From Streptomyces sp. TG1A-8 (GTDB lineage Bacteria > Actinomycetota > Actinomycetes > Streptomycetales > Streptomycetaceae), in contig NZ_JASTLB010000001.1 in assembly GCF_030499535.1 (NCBI RefSeq), forward strand, positions 6,572,001-6,636,000: a stretch of DNA of 64,000 nucleotides, given 5' to 3'. Below, piece after piece: positions 1-8,884 of the stretch. The notes beneath the pieces are model-generated. The model was not told the origin of the DNA. It worked only from the letters and a program-made list of their open reading frames with translations, and did no database searches. Position 1 is the stretch's first letter, and each line of letters begins with the position of its first letter. The position numbers were made by a program, and so were the translations under genes.

Positions 1-363
1 TACTCGCCGCTGCGCTTCGCGGTGGAGGACATCGACCTCGACGGGGTCACGATCCGCAAGGGCGAGTGCATCCTGGTCAACTTCGCGGCCGGCGGCCACG
101 AGACCGACCGGCACGGGCCGGACGCCTCCCGCTTCGACCTGCTGCGCCGCGACCGGGACCTCATAGGCTTCGGCCACGGCCCGCACCGCTGCCTCGGCGC
201 ACCGCTCGGTGAGATAGAGGCGACCTCCGCCCTCGCCGAGCTCTTCGGCCTGTTCCCGGACGTTCGACTCGCCTGCGCTCCCGGGGAGCTGGCGCCCCTG
301 CCGACGTTCATGCTCAACGGATACCGGTCGCTGCCCGTCGTGCTGCGCCCCGCGGAGTCCTGA
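1..363 (+). CDS. Cytochrome P450, C-terminal part (gene starts before the window)
   Basis: The frame is open from base 1 to a TGA at 361-363 and encodes the last ~120 residues of a bacterial class I cytochrome P450. The heme-binding loop FGHGPHRCLG is intact, with the thiolate cysteine, and is followed by the usual L-helix and the closing beta strands (ending near RSLPVVLRP). The segment just before it, with IRKGE and a pattern of the form NFAAGGHETDRHG, is the beta-strand/meander region. The substrate cannot be guessed from this piece. It runs convergently towards the next P450, 183 bp away. Confidence 0.9.
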   Translation, partial: YSPLRFAVEDIDLDGVTIRKGECILVNFAAGGHETDRHGPDASRFDLLRRDRDLIGFGHGPHRCLGAPLGEIEATSALAELFGLFPDVRLACAPGELAPLPTFMLNGYRSLPVVLRPAES

Positions 364-546
364 ACGGGCGGCCGGACACCGGCCGCCTCGTCCCGCTCCC
401 GGTGGGCGGACCGGGAGCGGGAGGCCGGCGAACCCGTCGGCGGCGTGGCGGCCGGGGTGGCGGCCTCCGCCGTCGGCCTCGACGTGCTCGGCGGGCGGGC
501 CGTCGTGGTGACGGGGACGCGGGCACGCGCCGTGCGGCCCGCGCCC

Positions 547-1776
547 CTACCAGGCCACGGGCAGGGACCTCGGCCCGCGGATCAGGCCCTCCCGCTGGAA
601 CTCGACCTCCTCGGGCGCGACCGCTAGGCGCAGGCCGGGGAAGCGGTCGAGCACGGCCCGGATCATCACCTCCGCCTCCATCCGCGCCATCAGGGCGGCC
701 AGGCAGAAGTGGGGGCCGTGCCCGAAGGCGACGTGCCCGGCCCCGTCCCGGTCGAAGTCCAGCACGTCGGGTTCGGGGAAGACCTCGGGATCACGGTTGG
801 CGGCGACGTACGCGTTGTAGACGGCCTCGCCCTTGCGGATCAGACGGCCGCGGACCACGACGTCCTCGGTGGCGATGCGGGGGATGCCCACCCCGTTGCG
901 GTGGGGGACGAAGCGGAAGAGCTCCTCCACGGCGCGGGGGAGCAGGTCCGGCTCGCGGCGCAGCCGCTCGGTGTGGTCCGGGTGCGTCAGCAGGGTGTAC
1001 ATCATCGAGCCGCTGTTGTTGCGGACCGCGTGCCCGCCGCTGACGTAGACGGCCATGGCCAGCGAGATGGCCTCGTCGTCGGTGATCTCGCCGGTCGCGG
1101 CGGCCCGGGCGAGCACGCCCGCGAGGTCCTCGCGGGGTTCCTCGCGCCGCCGTCGCAGGAGCTCCACGATCTGGCCGCGCGTCACCGCGCGTGCCTCCAG
1201 GAGCCGTTCCCCGCGGTCCGCGGCCTTGGACAGCAGGGCTTCGGAGTTCCCGGCCCAGCGGTGCCAGTCCTCCTCGTCGGCCCCGAGGAAGGCGCAGACG
1301 ACCGCGATGGGGAAAGGGGTGTGCAGGTGCTCCATGAGGTCGGCCGGCGGACCGGCCTGCTCCATGCCGTCGAGCATCCGCCGGGCCGTGCGCTCCGCCA
1401 CCGGCCGCAGCCGGTTCATGCTCCGGGCGGTGAACGCGCGCGCCACGACCCGGCGCAACCGGGTGTGCCGCGGCGGGTCGATGTACTGCAGCCCCGCCGT
1501 CTGCGACGCCACGGCCTGCGGCGCCATGCTGGTCACCGGGCGCCCGACGACCTCCTCGCGGGAGAAGCGCGGGTCGGAGGTGACGAAGCGGACGTCCTCG
1601 TACCGGGTGACCAGCCAGGCGCAGCCGGAGCCGTGGGGCAGCGCGATGCGGGCCACGGGCTCGTCGCGCAGCAGTTCGTCCAGGAAGGGGTCGGGGTCCA
1701 GGGCGGGCAGGTCGTTGACCGGCCAGGCCCTCACCGGCAGGTCGTCGGGCACCGAGGGCGCGGAGTCCAAGGTCAT
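547..1776 (-). CDS. Cytochrome P450, CYP158A-like (biflaviolin-synthase type)
   Basis: A complete 409-residue P450. Seen directly: ExxR at E285-R288, heme loop FGHGPHFCLA with Cys358, and an I-helix reading GGHAVRNNSG (247-256), where the usual acid-alcohol pair (AGHET) is replaced by Ala250-Val251. From memory, CYP158A2 of S. coelicolor has the closely matching GGEAVTNNSG, a PHRNAVG segment (here PHRNGVG, 291-297) and an end of the type LIRGP..LPVTW (here LIRGPRSLPVAW). That enzyme couples flaviolin oxidatively and relies on substrate hydroxyls instead of the missing threonine. The CYP158-like assignment is therefore good, but the substrate is inference: the THN synthase gene (rppA) that accompanies CYP158A2 is not in this window. 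A soluble cytoplasmic enzyme needing ferredoxin partners. Confidence 0.9.
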   Translation of the reverse strand: MTLDSAPSVPDDLPVRAWPVNDLPALDPDPFLDELLRDEPVARIALPHGSGCAWLVTRYEDVRFVTSDPRFSREEVVGRPVTSMAPQAVASQTAGLQYIDPPRHTRLRRVVARAFTARSMNRLRPVAERTARRMLDGMEQAGPPADLMEHLHTPFPIAVVCAFLGADEEDWHRWAGNSEALLSKAADRGERLLEARAVTRGQIVELLRRRREEPREDLAGVLARAAATGEITDDEAISLAMAVYVSGGHAVRNNSGSMMYTLLTHPDHTERLRREPDLLPRAVEELFRFVPHRNGVGIPRIATEDVVVRGRLIRKGEAVYNAYVAANRDPEVFPEPDVLDFDRDGAGHVAFGHGPHFCLAALMARMEAEVMIRAVLDRFPGLRLAVAPEEVEFQREGLIRGPRSLPVAW

Positions 1777-2065
1777 GTCGCATCACTCCCGAAGGTCCCG
1801 GACGGTCCGGTAACGGAGCCGGGGACGAGCGGTGCCGGGCACCGGCTCCGGTGCCCCGCCAGTGGTCGCGGGCGGGGCCCGTCGCCGGGCGACTGCGGCA
1901 CGGGCCGTGCGGCGGGGCCGTGCGGCCCGGCCGCCGGACCGTGCGCCCGGCCACGCTCCGTCCCTTCTCGGCCTCTGTCCGTAGCCTGCCGCAGCCCGGG
2001 ACGGCCCGCACGCCGGAGGGGGCCGCGGGCGGGACGCCGCCGGGCCGGCCGGACCGCGCCCGGGG

Positions 2066-3124
2066 TCAGCCGCCCTCGACCCGGCGCACGTCCTCCTCGT
2101 TCCACGCGCGGGTGTCCCGGGGTTCGGTGTACGGCTCGGTGTCCGGCGGCAGGCCGCCGGCGACGGCCCGCTGCCGCGCCACCTCCGCGTCGAATTCCAG
2201 GCCCAGCAGGATCGCCAGGTTGCCGATCCACAGCCACACCAGGAAGACGATGACGCCGGCCATGGTGCCGTAGGTCTTGTTGTACGACGCGAAGTGGGAG
2301 ACGTAGAGCGCGAACCCGGCGGAGGCGGCCGTCCAGACCAGCAGCGCCAGCAGGCTGCCGGGGGTGATCCAGCGCAGCCCCTTCACCTTGGCGTTGGGGC
2401 TCGCCCAGTACAGCAGGGCGATCATCATCGTGACCAGCACCACCAGCACCGGCCACTTCGCGACGGACCACACCGCCAGCGCGGTGTCCCCCACACCGAG
2501 GGCGGAGCCCGCCCGCCGGGCCAGGCCGCCGGTGAACACCACGATCAAGGAGCTGATCACGGCCAGCACCATCAGGGCGACCGTCAGGCCGAGGCGGACC
2601 GGCAGGACCTTCCAGGCCGGACGCCCCTCCGGCATGTCGTACACCGCGTTCGCCGCGCGGATGAACGCCGCCACGTAGCCCGAGGCCGACCAGACGGCGA
2701 GCAGGATGCCGACGACCGCCATGACCGAACCGGTGCCGGCGTTGCCCTGCAGCTGTTCGACCGCACGGGTGAGGATGTCCCGGACGGAGCCCGGGGTCAG
2801 GCGTTCGAGGCCGGTCAGCACCTTGTCGGTGGCGGACTCCCCGCTGATGCCGAGCAGGGACACGAGGACCAGCAGCGCCGGGAAGAGGGACAGCACCCCG
2901 TAGTAGGTGAGCGCCGCGGCGCGGTCGGTCAGCTCGTCGTCCACGAACTCGCGCACACTGCCCTTCAGTACCTTCTTCCAGGCCCGCCGGGGCAGCTGGA
3001 CCGGCGTGCCGGGCGCGTGCCGCTCGACCTCCGGGCCGGGCCCGACCTCCCCGGGCGCCGGGACCCGGGGCGTCCGGTCACCGTGGTCGTGCTCGCTTCG
3101 GCCGGGAAGGTGCAGCTTCGCCAT
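2066..3124 (-). CDS. YihY/virulence factor BrkB family membrane protein
   Basis: 352 residues from the ATG at 3124. A charged N-terminal tail of ~55 residues leads to the family motif ELTDRAAALTYYGVLSLFPALL and then six predicted membrane segments, with the typical YKTYG-type loop (YNKTYGTMAGVIVFLVWLWIGNLAILLG) near the end and a hydrophilic acidic tail. Members are often called UPF0761/YihY; the function is not established (the old RNase BN name is wrong). The open frame extends further upstream, but that part has no family similarity and lies in the promoter region of the divergent gene, so the ATG giving MAKLHLPG was chosen. Confidence 0.88.
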   Translation of the reverse strand: MAKLHLPGRSEHDHGDRTPRVPAPGEVGPGPEVERHAPGTPVQLPRRAWKKVLKGSVREFVDDELTDRAAALTYYGVLSLFPALLVLVSLLGISGESATDKVLTGLERLTPGSVRDILTRAVEQLQGNAGTGSVMAVVGILLAVWSASGYVAAFIRAANAVYDMPEGRPAWKVLPVRLGLTVALMVLAVISSLIVVFTGGLARRAGSALGVGDTALAVWSVAKWPVLVVLVTMMIALLYWASPNAKVKGLRWITPGSLLALLVWTAASAGFALYVSHFASYNKTYGTMAGVIVFLVWLWIGNLAILLGLEFDAEVARQRAVAGGLPPDTEPYTEPRDTRAWNEEDVRRVEGG

Positions 3125-3316
3125 GCGCTCCGGATATCCCGGATGCGTCCGGGCACGCACGTCCGCCCGGCACGCACGTCCGCCCGGGGCGCGCGGCGGC
3201 CCGCCCCTCACCCTCCCCGACCGGCCCGTCCGCCACCGCACCGCGCAGGGTTGGGGCGGGCGCCACCAGGGCACTCGACGGCGGACAGGGCCGGCGGGTG
3301 CGAAAGGAAGTCCCAG

Positions 3317-3823
3317 GTGGCGGTTCGGCATCGCTTGATCAAGGCCAGTCCGGCCAGGGTGTGGGAGGTCCTCGCCGACGGCGACCGGTACGCGGAGTGG
3401 GTGGTCGGCACCGCCTCGTCCCGCGAGCTGCGCGGCCGGTGGCCGCAGAAGGGGGCCTCGATCGCCTACCGGATCCGGATGGGCCCGTTCCAGGTCGGCA
3501 ACGAGACCGTCGTGCGCAGTTGCCGGGCCGGCTCCCTGCTGGAGCTGGAGGCCAAGGCGGGCCCGCTCGGCACCGCCCGCATCTCCATCGAGGTGCGCGA
3601 ATGGGGTGAGCACTCCCTGGTCCGGGTCGACGAGCACCCGCTGCAGGGAGCGGGCGGCACCCTGCACAACATGGGGTTCGAAGCGCTGATCCGCCTGCGC
3701 CACCGGGCCATGCTCGCCCGGCTCGCCCACGTCTGCGAGGAACCCCCGCGGGAGGGGCGGAGGGAGGCGCGCCGGGGCCCGTCTGCGCGGACCGCCGGCG
3801 CGGGCGGGGCCGGCCATGCCTGA
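3317..3823 (+). CDS. SRPBCC family protein
   Basis: 168 residues from a GTG at 3317 with a GGAAG ribosome binding site 6 nt upstream. The sequence opens with VAVRHRLIKASPARVWEVLADGDRYAEWV, the standard start of a polyketide-cyclase/START-like SRPBCC fold, and continues with alternating beta strands and a C-terminal helix (LHNMGFEALIRLRHRAMLARLA). Such proteins bind hydrophobic ligands in a deep cavity. The last 8 bases overlap the start of the FAD oxidoreductase, so the two are probably translationally coupled and may share a lipid or isoprenoid substrate; that role is inference. Confidence 0.82.
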   Translation: MAVRHRLIKASPARVWEVLADGDRYAEWVVGTASSRELRGRWPQKGASIAYRIRMGPFQVGNETVVRSCRAGSLLELEAKAGPLGTARISIEVREWGEHSLVRVDEHPLQGAGGTLHNMGFEALIRLRHRAMLARLAHVCEEPPREGRREARRGPSARTAGAGGAGHA

Positions 3824-5435
3824 CGCCGTGGTCATCGGGGCGGGACCCAACGGGCTGGTGGCGGCCAACGTCCTCGCCGACGCCGGATGGAGCGTCCAGG
3901 TGCTGGAGGAGCAGCCCGAGCCCGGCGGTGCCGTCCGGCACGACCGGGGCGTCCACCCCGACTACGTCAACGACCTCTTCAGTTCCTTCTATCCGCTCGC
4001 GGCGGCCTCCCCCCTGCTGTCCGCGCTCCGCCTGGAGGAGCACGGACTGCGCTGGAGCCACGCCCCGCACGTGCTGGCCCACCCGCTGACCGACGGCAGG
4101 TGCGCGGTGCTGGACCGGCGCATCGACACCACGGCCGCCTCCCTCGACGCCTTCGCGCCGGGTGACGGAGCGGCCTGGCGCCGTCTGTTCGAGGTCTGGC
4201 AGAACGTGCGCCGCGACGTCCTCGGCGTCCTGTTCACGCCTTTTCCGCCGGTCCGGGCGGCGGCACGACTGGCCCTGCGGCTGCGCACCGGCGGCGGCCT
4301 GCGCCTGGCGCGGTCCCTGGTGCTGCCGGTGCGGCGGCTGGGGGAGGAGGAGTTCGACGGCGAGGGCGGCCGGCTGCTGCTGGCGGGCAACGCGCTGCAC
4401 GCCGACCTCGCCCCCGAGGCGGCGGGCAGCGGCGGCTTCGGCTGGCTGATGTCGATGCTCGGCCAGACCTACGGCTTCCCCGTGCCCGTCGGCGGTTCCG
4501 GCGCGCTGACCGACGCGCTGGTGCGGCGGCTGCGCGCCCGCGGCGCAGAGGTGCGCTGCGGACAGCGAGTCGAACGGGTCGTCGTCCGCGGCGGCCGGGC
4601 CGTGGGCGTCCGCACGGCGGGCGGGGACGCGGTGGCCGCCCGGCGCGCCGTACTGGCCGACGTCGCGGTGCCCGCCCTGTACCGCGACCTCCTCGACCCC
4701 GAGCACCTGCCGGGCCAGGCGCTGGAGGACCTGCGGCGCTTCCAGTGGGACTTCGCCACCTTCAAGGTCGACTGGGCGCTCGACGGCCCGGTGCCGTGGC
4801 GGACCGAGGAGGCCGGCCGGGCCGGGACCGTCCACCTGGCCGACGGCACGGACGAGCTGACCCGCTTCGCCGCGCAGATCGCCATGCACCAGGTACCGGA
4901 CCGTCCTTTCGCGCTGTTCGGGCAGATGACCACGTCCGACACCACCCGCTCACCCGCGGGCACCGAGTCCGCCTGGGCCTACACCCACGTCCCGCACGAG
5001 ATCCGCGAGGACGCCGGCGGGGAGGGCATCACCGGGAACTGGGGACCCGCGGACCAGGAACGCATGGCGGACCGGGTCGAACGCCAGGTCGAACGCTTCG
5101 CCCCCGGGTTCCGGTCCCGCATCCGCGCCCGGCGCGTCCTGGCCCCGCCGACCCTGCAGCGACTCGACGCCAACCTCTTCGGCGGCGCCCTCAACGGCGG
5201 CACGACCGCCATCCACCAGCAGCTCGTCTTCCGTCCGGTACCGGGCACCGGACGCCCGGAGACCTCCGTCCCCGGGCTCTTCCTCGCCTCCGCGGGCGCC
5301 CACCCCGGCGGAGGCGTGCACGGCGCTCCCGGCGCCAACGCCGCACGGGCCGCGCTGCGCGGACACCGGGCACCCGTCCTGGCGCACGCACAGCGCTTCC
5401 TGAGCCGCCGTGACCGCACCGGACGCAAACGCTGA
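3816..5435 (+). CDS. Phytoene-desaturase-like NAD(P)/FAD-dependent oxidoreductase
   Basis: 539 residues. The N-terminus has the Rossmann dinucleotide motif VVIGAGPNGLVAANVLADAGWSV followed by the ExxxxxGG signature (EEQPEPGGAVR). The C-terminus carries the FAD-binding close seen in carotenoid desaturases (LFLASAGAHPGGGVHGAPGANAARAAL). Length and motifs fit the phytoene dehydrogenase-related (CrtI-like) superfamily, members of which desaturate or isomerise polyenes or act as amine oxidases. It starts inside the SRPBCC gene (8-base overlap). No other carotenoid genes (crtE, crtB) are in the window, so a carotenoid substrate is not shown. Confidence 0.87.
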   Translation: MPDAVVIGAGPNGLVAANVLADAGWSVQVLEEQPEPGGAVRHDRGVHPDYVNDLFSSFYPLAAASPLLSALRLEEHGLRWSHAPHVLAHPLTDGRCAVLDRRIDTTAASLDAFAPGDGAAWRRLFEVWQNVRRDVLGVLFTPFPPVRAAARLALRLRTGGGLRLARSLVLPVRRLGEEEFDGEGGRLLLAGNALHADLAPEAAGSGGFGWLMSMLGQTYGFPVPVGGSGALTDALVRRLRARGAEVRCGQRVERVVVRGGRAVGVRTAGGDAVAARRAVLADVAVPALYRDLLDPEHLPGQALEDLRRFQWDFATFKVDWALDGPVPWRTEEAGRAGTVHLADGTDELTRFAAQIAMHQVPDRPFALFGQMTTSDTTRSPAGTESAWAYTHVPHEIREDAGGEGITGNWGPADQERMADRVERQVERFAPGFRSRIRARRVLAPPTLQRLDANLFGGALNGGTTAIHQQLVFRPVPGTGRPETSVPGLFLASAGAHPGGGVHGAPGANAARAALRGHRAPVLAHAQRFLSRRDRTGRKR

Positions 5436-5519
5436 CCACCCGTTCCGGCGACCGCGCGGCCCCGGCGAGGCGGCGGCGGGAAGAGAACCACGAAGCACAC
5501 GACACCGGCAAGGAGCGGC

Positions 5520-5971
5520 ATGAACGACCACCAGGACGGCCCCGACGCACGGCACCGGCGCCCGGACGGCGTCAGCGACGCCACCGTGGAGGCCCTGGGA
5601 TCGCTGTCGAAGGCACTGGAGACGACCGAACGGGCCCGCGGCCACCTCTACGAGTTCCACCAGCTGACCGGCACGGCCGACCTCGAACTGGACCGTGCGG
5701 TGCGGCTCCTGCGCGAGGCCGGGCACCCCGAGTGGGCGGACAAGGTCCAGTCGGAGGTCCTGGGCCGCAACGTCATCCCGGGCCACTGGACGTTCCAGAT
5801 CGTCGAGGCCTACAACCACACCTACTACCGCCCGTTCCAAAACCTGGAGCGCAGCGCCGTGGACGAGCTGGCCCGGGGCCGCGACCACCTGTACGAGGCC
5901 GAGATGAAGGAAGCCCGCCGCACGCACGGCCGCCCCGGTCACGAGGCCCGGCCCCCGGCCGGGGGAGCTGA
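5520..5971 (+). pseudogene. Conserved hypothetical protein, apparently frameshifted near its 3' end
   Basis: Starts at an ATG 4 nt after a strong AAGGAG. About 140 residues read like a real soluble helical protein (LSKALETTERARGHLYEFHQ; GRNVIPGHWTFQIVEAYN), with no family I can name. In the starting frame there is no stop until 7136, which would bury the whole SDR gene, and codon bias collapses after ~5930. Adding one G to the five-G run at 5961-5965 would end the protein at the TGA 5969-5971, giving 150 residues, which fits the family length I remember for streptomycete homologues. So either a base is missing in the assembly or the gene has a recent 1-bp deletion. Confidence 0.6.
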
Positions 5972-6045
5972 TCCCCGCCCGGACACGAACACCGGCGGCG
6001 CGGCCACCGAGGGCCCGCGCCGCCCACGGGAAGGAAGGCGCAGGC

Positions 6046-6927
6046 ATGCGGGACAACCCTCTGCGCGACCGGACGGTCGTGGTGACCGGTGCCGCGCGCG
6101 GGCTGGGCGCCGCGCTCGCGCGCGAGGTCGCCGGGCGCGGCGCCGTCCCGGTGCTCCTGGGCCACGAGAAACCCCTGCTGGAGGAGGTCGCCTCCGGGCT
6201 GCCCGGCAGGGCCCTCGCGATCGGGGCCGACGTCACCGATCCCTCGGCGCTCAGGGCCGCCGCGGACGAGGTGCGCGAGCGCCTCGGGCCGTCCTCGGCC
6301 GTGATCGCGAACGCCGGCGTCGCGGAGGGCGGCCCGTTCGCCGCCTCCGATCCCGGCACCTGGCGCCGCGTGATCGACGTGAACCTGACGGGCAGCGCCC
6401 AGACGGCGCGCGCCTTCCTGCCCGACCTGGTGGCCACGGCCGGCTACTACCTGCAGATAACCTCCCTGGCGGCCATCGGCCACGCGCCCATGATGAGCGC
6501 CTACTGCGCCTCCAAGGCCGGTGCCGAGGCCTTCGCGCACGCACTGCGGGCCGAGGTGGCCCACCGCGGCGTCGCCGTGGGCATCGCCTACCTGAACTGG
6601 ACGGACACCGACATGATCCGCGACGCCGACCGGCACGCCGTCCTGCGGGAACTGCGCGCCCACATGCCGCCCCCCGCGCGGCGGGTGACCCCCGTCGACA
6701 CGGTCGCCGCGCGGATCGTGCGCGGTCTGGAACGGCGCCGTACGGCCGTGTACACACCGGCCTGGCTGCGGCTGGCGCAACCGGTGCGCGGGGCCCTGCC
6801 CGCCGTGGTCCCGCGGGTGTCCCGCCGCGAGCTGTCCCGGCTGGAGGCGGAGGGGACCTTCCTGCCCACCGGCCTGCTCGGCGCGGGCGGACGGGCGGAC
6901 GGCGCGGCGGCGGCGCGCCACCCCTGA
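6046..6927 (+). CDS. SDR family oxidoreductase
   Basis: 293 residues with all classical short-chain dehydrogenase features: cofactor motif TGAARGLG (residues ~14-21), NAG after beta-4, catalytic Ser in ITSLAA and the YxxxK pair in YCASK. The C-terminal ~70 residues beyond the core resemble those of SDRs with an extra C-terminal helix region (TPVDTVAARIVRGLERRR, then a hydrophobic AWLRLAQPVRGALPAVVP), often seen in family members that act on lipid-like substrates. It lies 75 bp after the end proposed for the preceding hypothetical gene and in the same direction. The substrate is unknown. Confidence 0.9.
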   Translation: MRDNPLRDRTVVVTGAARGLGAALAREVAGRGAVPVLLGHEKPLLEEVASGLPGRALAIGADVTDPSALRAAADEVRERLGPSSAVIANAGVAEGGPFAASDPGTWRRVIDVNLTGSAQTARAFLPDLVATAGYYLQITSLAAIGHAPMMSAYCASKAGAEAFAHALRAEVAHRGVAVGIAYLNWTDTDMIRDADRHAVLRELRAHMPPPARRVTPVDTVAARIVRGLERRRTAVYTPAWLRLAQPVRGALPAVVPRVSRRELSRLEAEGTFLPTGLLGAGGRADGAAAARHP

Positions 6928-7027
6928 GCGGCGGGCGGCCGGCCCGGGGCCGCCGGACCCGTCGTCCGCCCCGTCCGGCACCTGAGCCCGAAGACCCGAG
7001 ACCGTCCGAGGAGAGTGGTCCCCTTCC

Positions 7028-7516
7028 ATGCAGACCTTCCTGCCCGACCCCGACTTCCGGCGCTCCGGCCTGCTCCTGGACCGGCGCCGCCTGGGCAAGC
7101 AGCGGGTCGAAGCCCTCCAGGTCCTGCGCGGGCTGACCGTGCCGGGATACGGCTGGCGCCGGCACCCCGCCGTGCGCATGTGGACGGGGTACGAGGAGGC
7201 GCTGGTCCGCTACGGCCTGGAGGTCTGCCACGTCTGGCGGGACCTGGGGCACCAGGACAGCTGCGCGGCCTCGCTCGTCGCCGACTTCGCCGCGGCGCAC
7301 CCGGGCGCTCCCGTGCGCGCCCAGTCCGCGCTCGCCGCCGCCGGGGAACTGCCGCCGTGGCTGGGCGACGGGGCCTTCCACCTCAGCCACCGGTCGGCGC
7401 TGGTCCGCAAGGACCCCGACACCTACGCCGAGCGGTTCCCGGGGGTACCGGACGACCTGCCCTATGTGTGGCCCTCGTCGGACCGGGAAGCCGGTGGGAT
7501 GCCCGCCGGCCCGTGA
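7028..7516 (+). CDS. MSMEG_6728 / pyrimidine dimer DNA glycosylase family protein
   Basis: 162 residues beginning MQTFLPDPDFRRSGLLLDRRRLGKQRVEA. This N-terminal TFLP..D...S...LD.RRLGKQRVE pattern and the later HPAVRMWTGYEEAL and AFHLSHRSALVRKDP segments are typical of the small family related to the pyrimidine dimer DNA glycosylase (endonuclease V-like) fold. A DNA-repair role is plausible from the family name but has not been shown for the actinobacterial branch. A spore photoproduct lyase-like gene lies 6 kb downstream, which would fit a UV theme, though not in one operon. Confidence 0.75.
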   Translation: MQTFLPDPDFRRSGLLLDRRRLGKQRVEALQVLRGLTVPGYGWRRHPAVRMWTGYEEALVRYGLEVCHVWRDLGHQDSCAASLVADFAAAHPGAPVRAQSALAAAGELPPWLGDGAFHLSHRSALVRKDPDTYAERFPGVPDDLPYVWPSSDREAGGMPAGP

Positions 7517-7563
7517 CGGCGGGGGACCCGAGGGGCGGGAGAGGCGAGAGACGGGAGACGACC

Positions 7564-8409
7564 ATGCTGCCGGACGTACGCACCCACCTGGGCGCACTGC
7601 TCTTCCGCCGGGTGGCGGGCCCCGACGGGCCGGCGGTCCGTGCCCGGATCCACGACACGCCCGGTCCGCGCTGGTTCGGGCCGGAACGGCCCATCCGCAC
7701 CGTCCACGGTGACGCCTCCATGTTCATCGGCGGGGTCGCCGCCCTCCTGCTGCAGTCCCTGCACCCGCTCGCCATGGCGGCGGTCGCCGCCCACTCGGGC
7801 TACCGCGGGGACCCCTGGGGCCGGCTGCAGCGCACCAGCACCTTCCTGGCCGTGACGACGTACGGCACCGCGGGCGACGCCCAGGCGGCCGTCGACCGGG
7901 TCCGCGCGATCCACGAGAAGGTGCGGGGAACGGCCCCCGGCGGGGAGCCGTACCACGCGGCCGATCCCCACCTGCTCGGCTGGGTCCACGCCGCCGAGGC
8001 GGAGTGCTTCCTGCGCGCCCACGACCGGTACGGCGCCCGTCCCCTCGACGCCGACGGCCACGACGGCTACGTCGCCGACACCGCACGGGTCGCCGAGGCC
8101 CTCGGCGCGACCGATCCGCCGCGCGACCGGCACGCCCTGTCCGAGCGGCTGGCCGCCTACCGCCCCGAGTGCCGGGCCACCCCCGAGGCGCGCGCGGCGG
8201 CCCGCTTCCTGCTGCTCGAACCGCCGCTGCCGCTCGCCGTCCGGCCCGCGTACGCCGCGCTGGCCGCCAACGCCGTGACGCTCCTGCCCCCGTGGGCCCG
8301 CGTCCTGCTGCGCCTGCCGCGCGTCCCGCTCGTCGAGGAGACGGCGGTGCACCCGGCCGGGCGCCTGCTCACCCGGACCATCCGCTGGGCGATGACCCCG
8401 CCGGGGTAG
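7564..8409 (+). CDS. MpaB-like oxygenase (DUF2236 family)
   Basis: 281 residues from the ATG at 7564. The frame is open further upstream, but that part overlaps the previous gene. The body carries the DUF2236/latex-clearing-protein-related pattern: a helix with LLLQSLHPLAMAAVAAHSGYRGDPWGRLQRT and the segment DPHLLGWVHAAEAECFLRAHDRYG. These family members bind heme through conserved histidines and include the oxygenases MpaB' and Lcp. Conserved histidines here are in SLHPLA, HLLGWVHA and RAHDR. Which substrate is cleaved cannot be told. It follows the dimer-glycosylase-like gene by 47 bp, probably in the same transcript. Confidence 0.82.
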   Translation: MLPDVRTHLGALLFRRVAGPDGPAVRARIHDTPGPRWFGPERPIRTVHGDASMFIGGVAALLLQSLHPLAMAAVAAHSGYRGDPWGRLQRTSTFLAVTTYGTAGDAQAAVDRVRAIHEKVRGTAPGGEPYHAADPHLLGWVHAAEAECFLRAHDRYGARPLDADGHDGYVADTARVAEALGATDPPRDRHALSERLAAYRPECRATPEARAAARFLLLEPPLPLAVRPAYAALAANAVTLLPPWARVLLRLPRVPLVEETAVHPAGRLLTRTIRWAMTPPG

Positions 8410-8464
8410 GCCCCGGTCGCGGGCGGCCTGGAATTACGGGGGCCCGGGGTGCCAGGATGGCGCA

Positions 8465-8824
8465 ATGCGGTGGGAGTCCGAGGCAACGGTGCAGGTGGCG
8501 CGGCACGATCGGATCTTCGAGATCACGGTGTGCGGAGAGATCGACTACGACGAGTGCGATCTCCTCAGGGCCGCCTGGGCCGAGGCCGACGAGGCGGGCC
8601 TGCCCACCACCCTGGTGGACCTGTCCGGCGTCAGCTTCGGTGACAGCCAGCTGCTCAGCGCCCTGCTCGACGCCCGGCAGCGCCACGAAGCCGACGGCCG
8701 CGGCCTGGTGATCGCGGGGCCGCTGCAGGAGAACATCACCCGCCTGTTCACGGTCAGCGGCACCCTGGCGCACTTCCGCGTCGCCGACTCCCGCGACCGG
8801 GTCCTGCGGGCGAACGGGCCCTGA
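8465..8824 (+). CDS. STAS-domain anti-sigma factor antagonist-like protein
   Basis: 119 residues, a single STAS domain (RsbV/SpoIIAA fold). The region that holds the phosphorylated serine reads LSGVSFGDSQLLSALLDARQRHE; the serine of the usual DS(S/T)G is kept as D-S but the following G is replaced (DSQLL). In partner-switching systems an unphosphorylated STAS protein sequesters the anti-sigma kinase. The gene stands alone between the oxygenase and the convergent DUF1206 gene, with an AGGATGG purine stretch upstream of its ATG. Its partner is not adjacent; the anti-sigma-like ATPase at 31.4 kb is one candidate. Confidence 0.85.
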   Translation: MRWESEATVQVARHDRIFEITVCGEIDYDECDLLRAAWAEADEAGLPTTLVDLSGVSFGDSQLLSALLDARQRHEADGRGLVIAGPLQENITRLFTVSGTLAHFRVADSRDRVLRANGP

Positions 8825-8884
8825 GCGGCGGTCCGGCCGCAGGAGGGGCAGCGGGACCGCCGGCTGCGCGCGGCACGGTCCGCG

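Noticed and set aside
5520..7136. 538-codon frame from the conserved hypothetical through the SDR gene
   Set aside because: After ~5930 codon bias is lost and the SDR in the other frame has full motifs; best explained by a missing base at 5961-5965.
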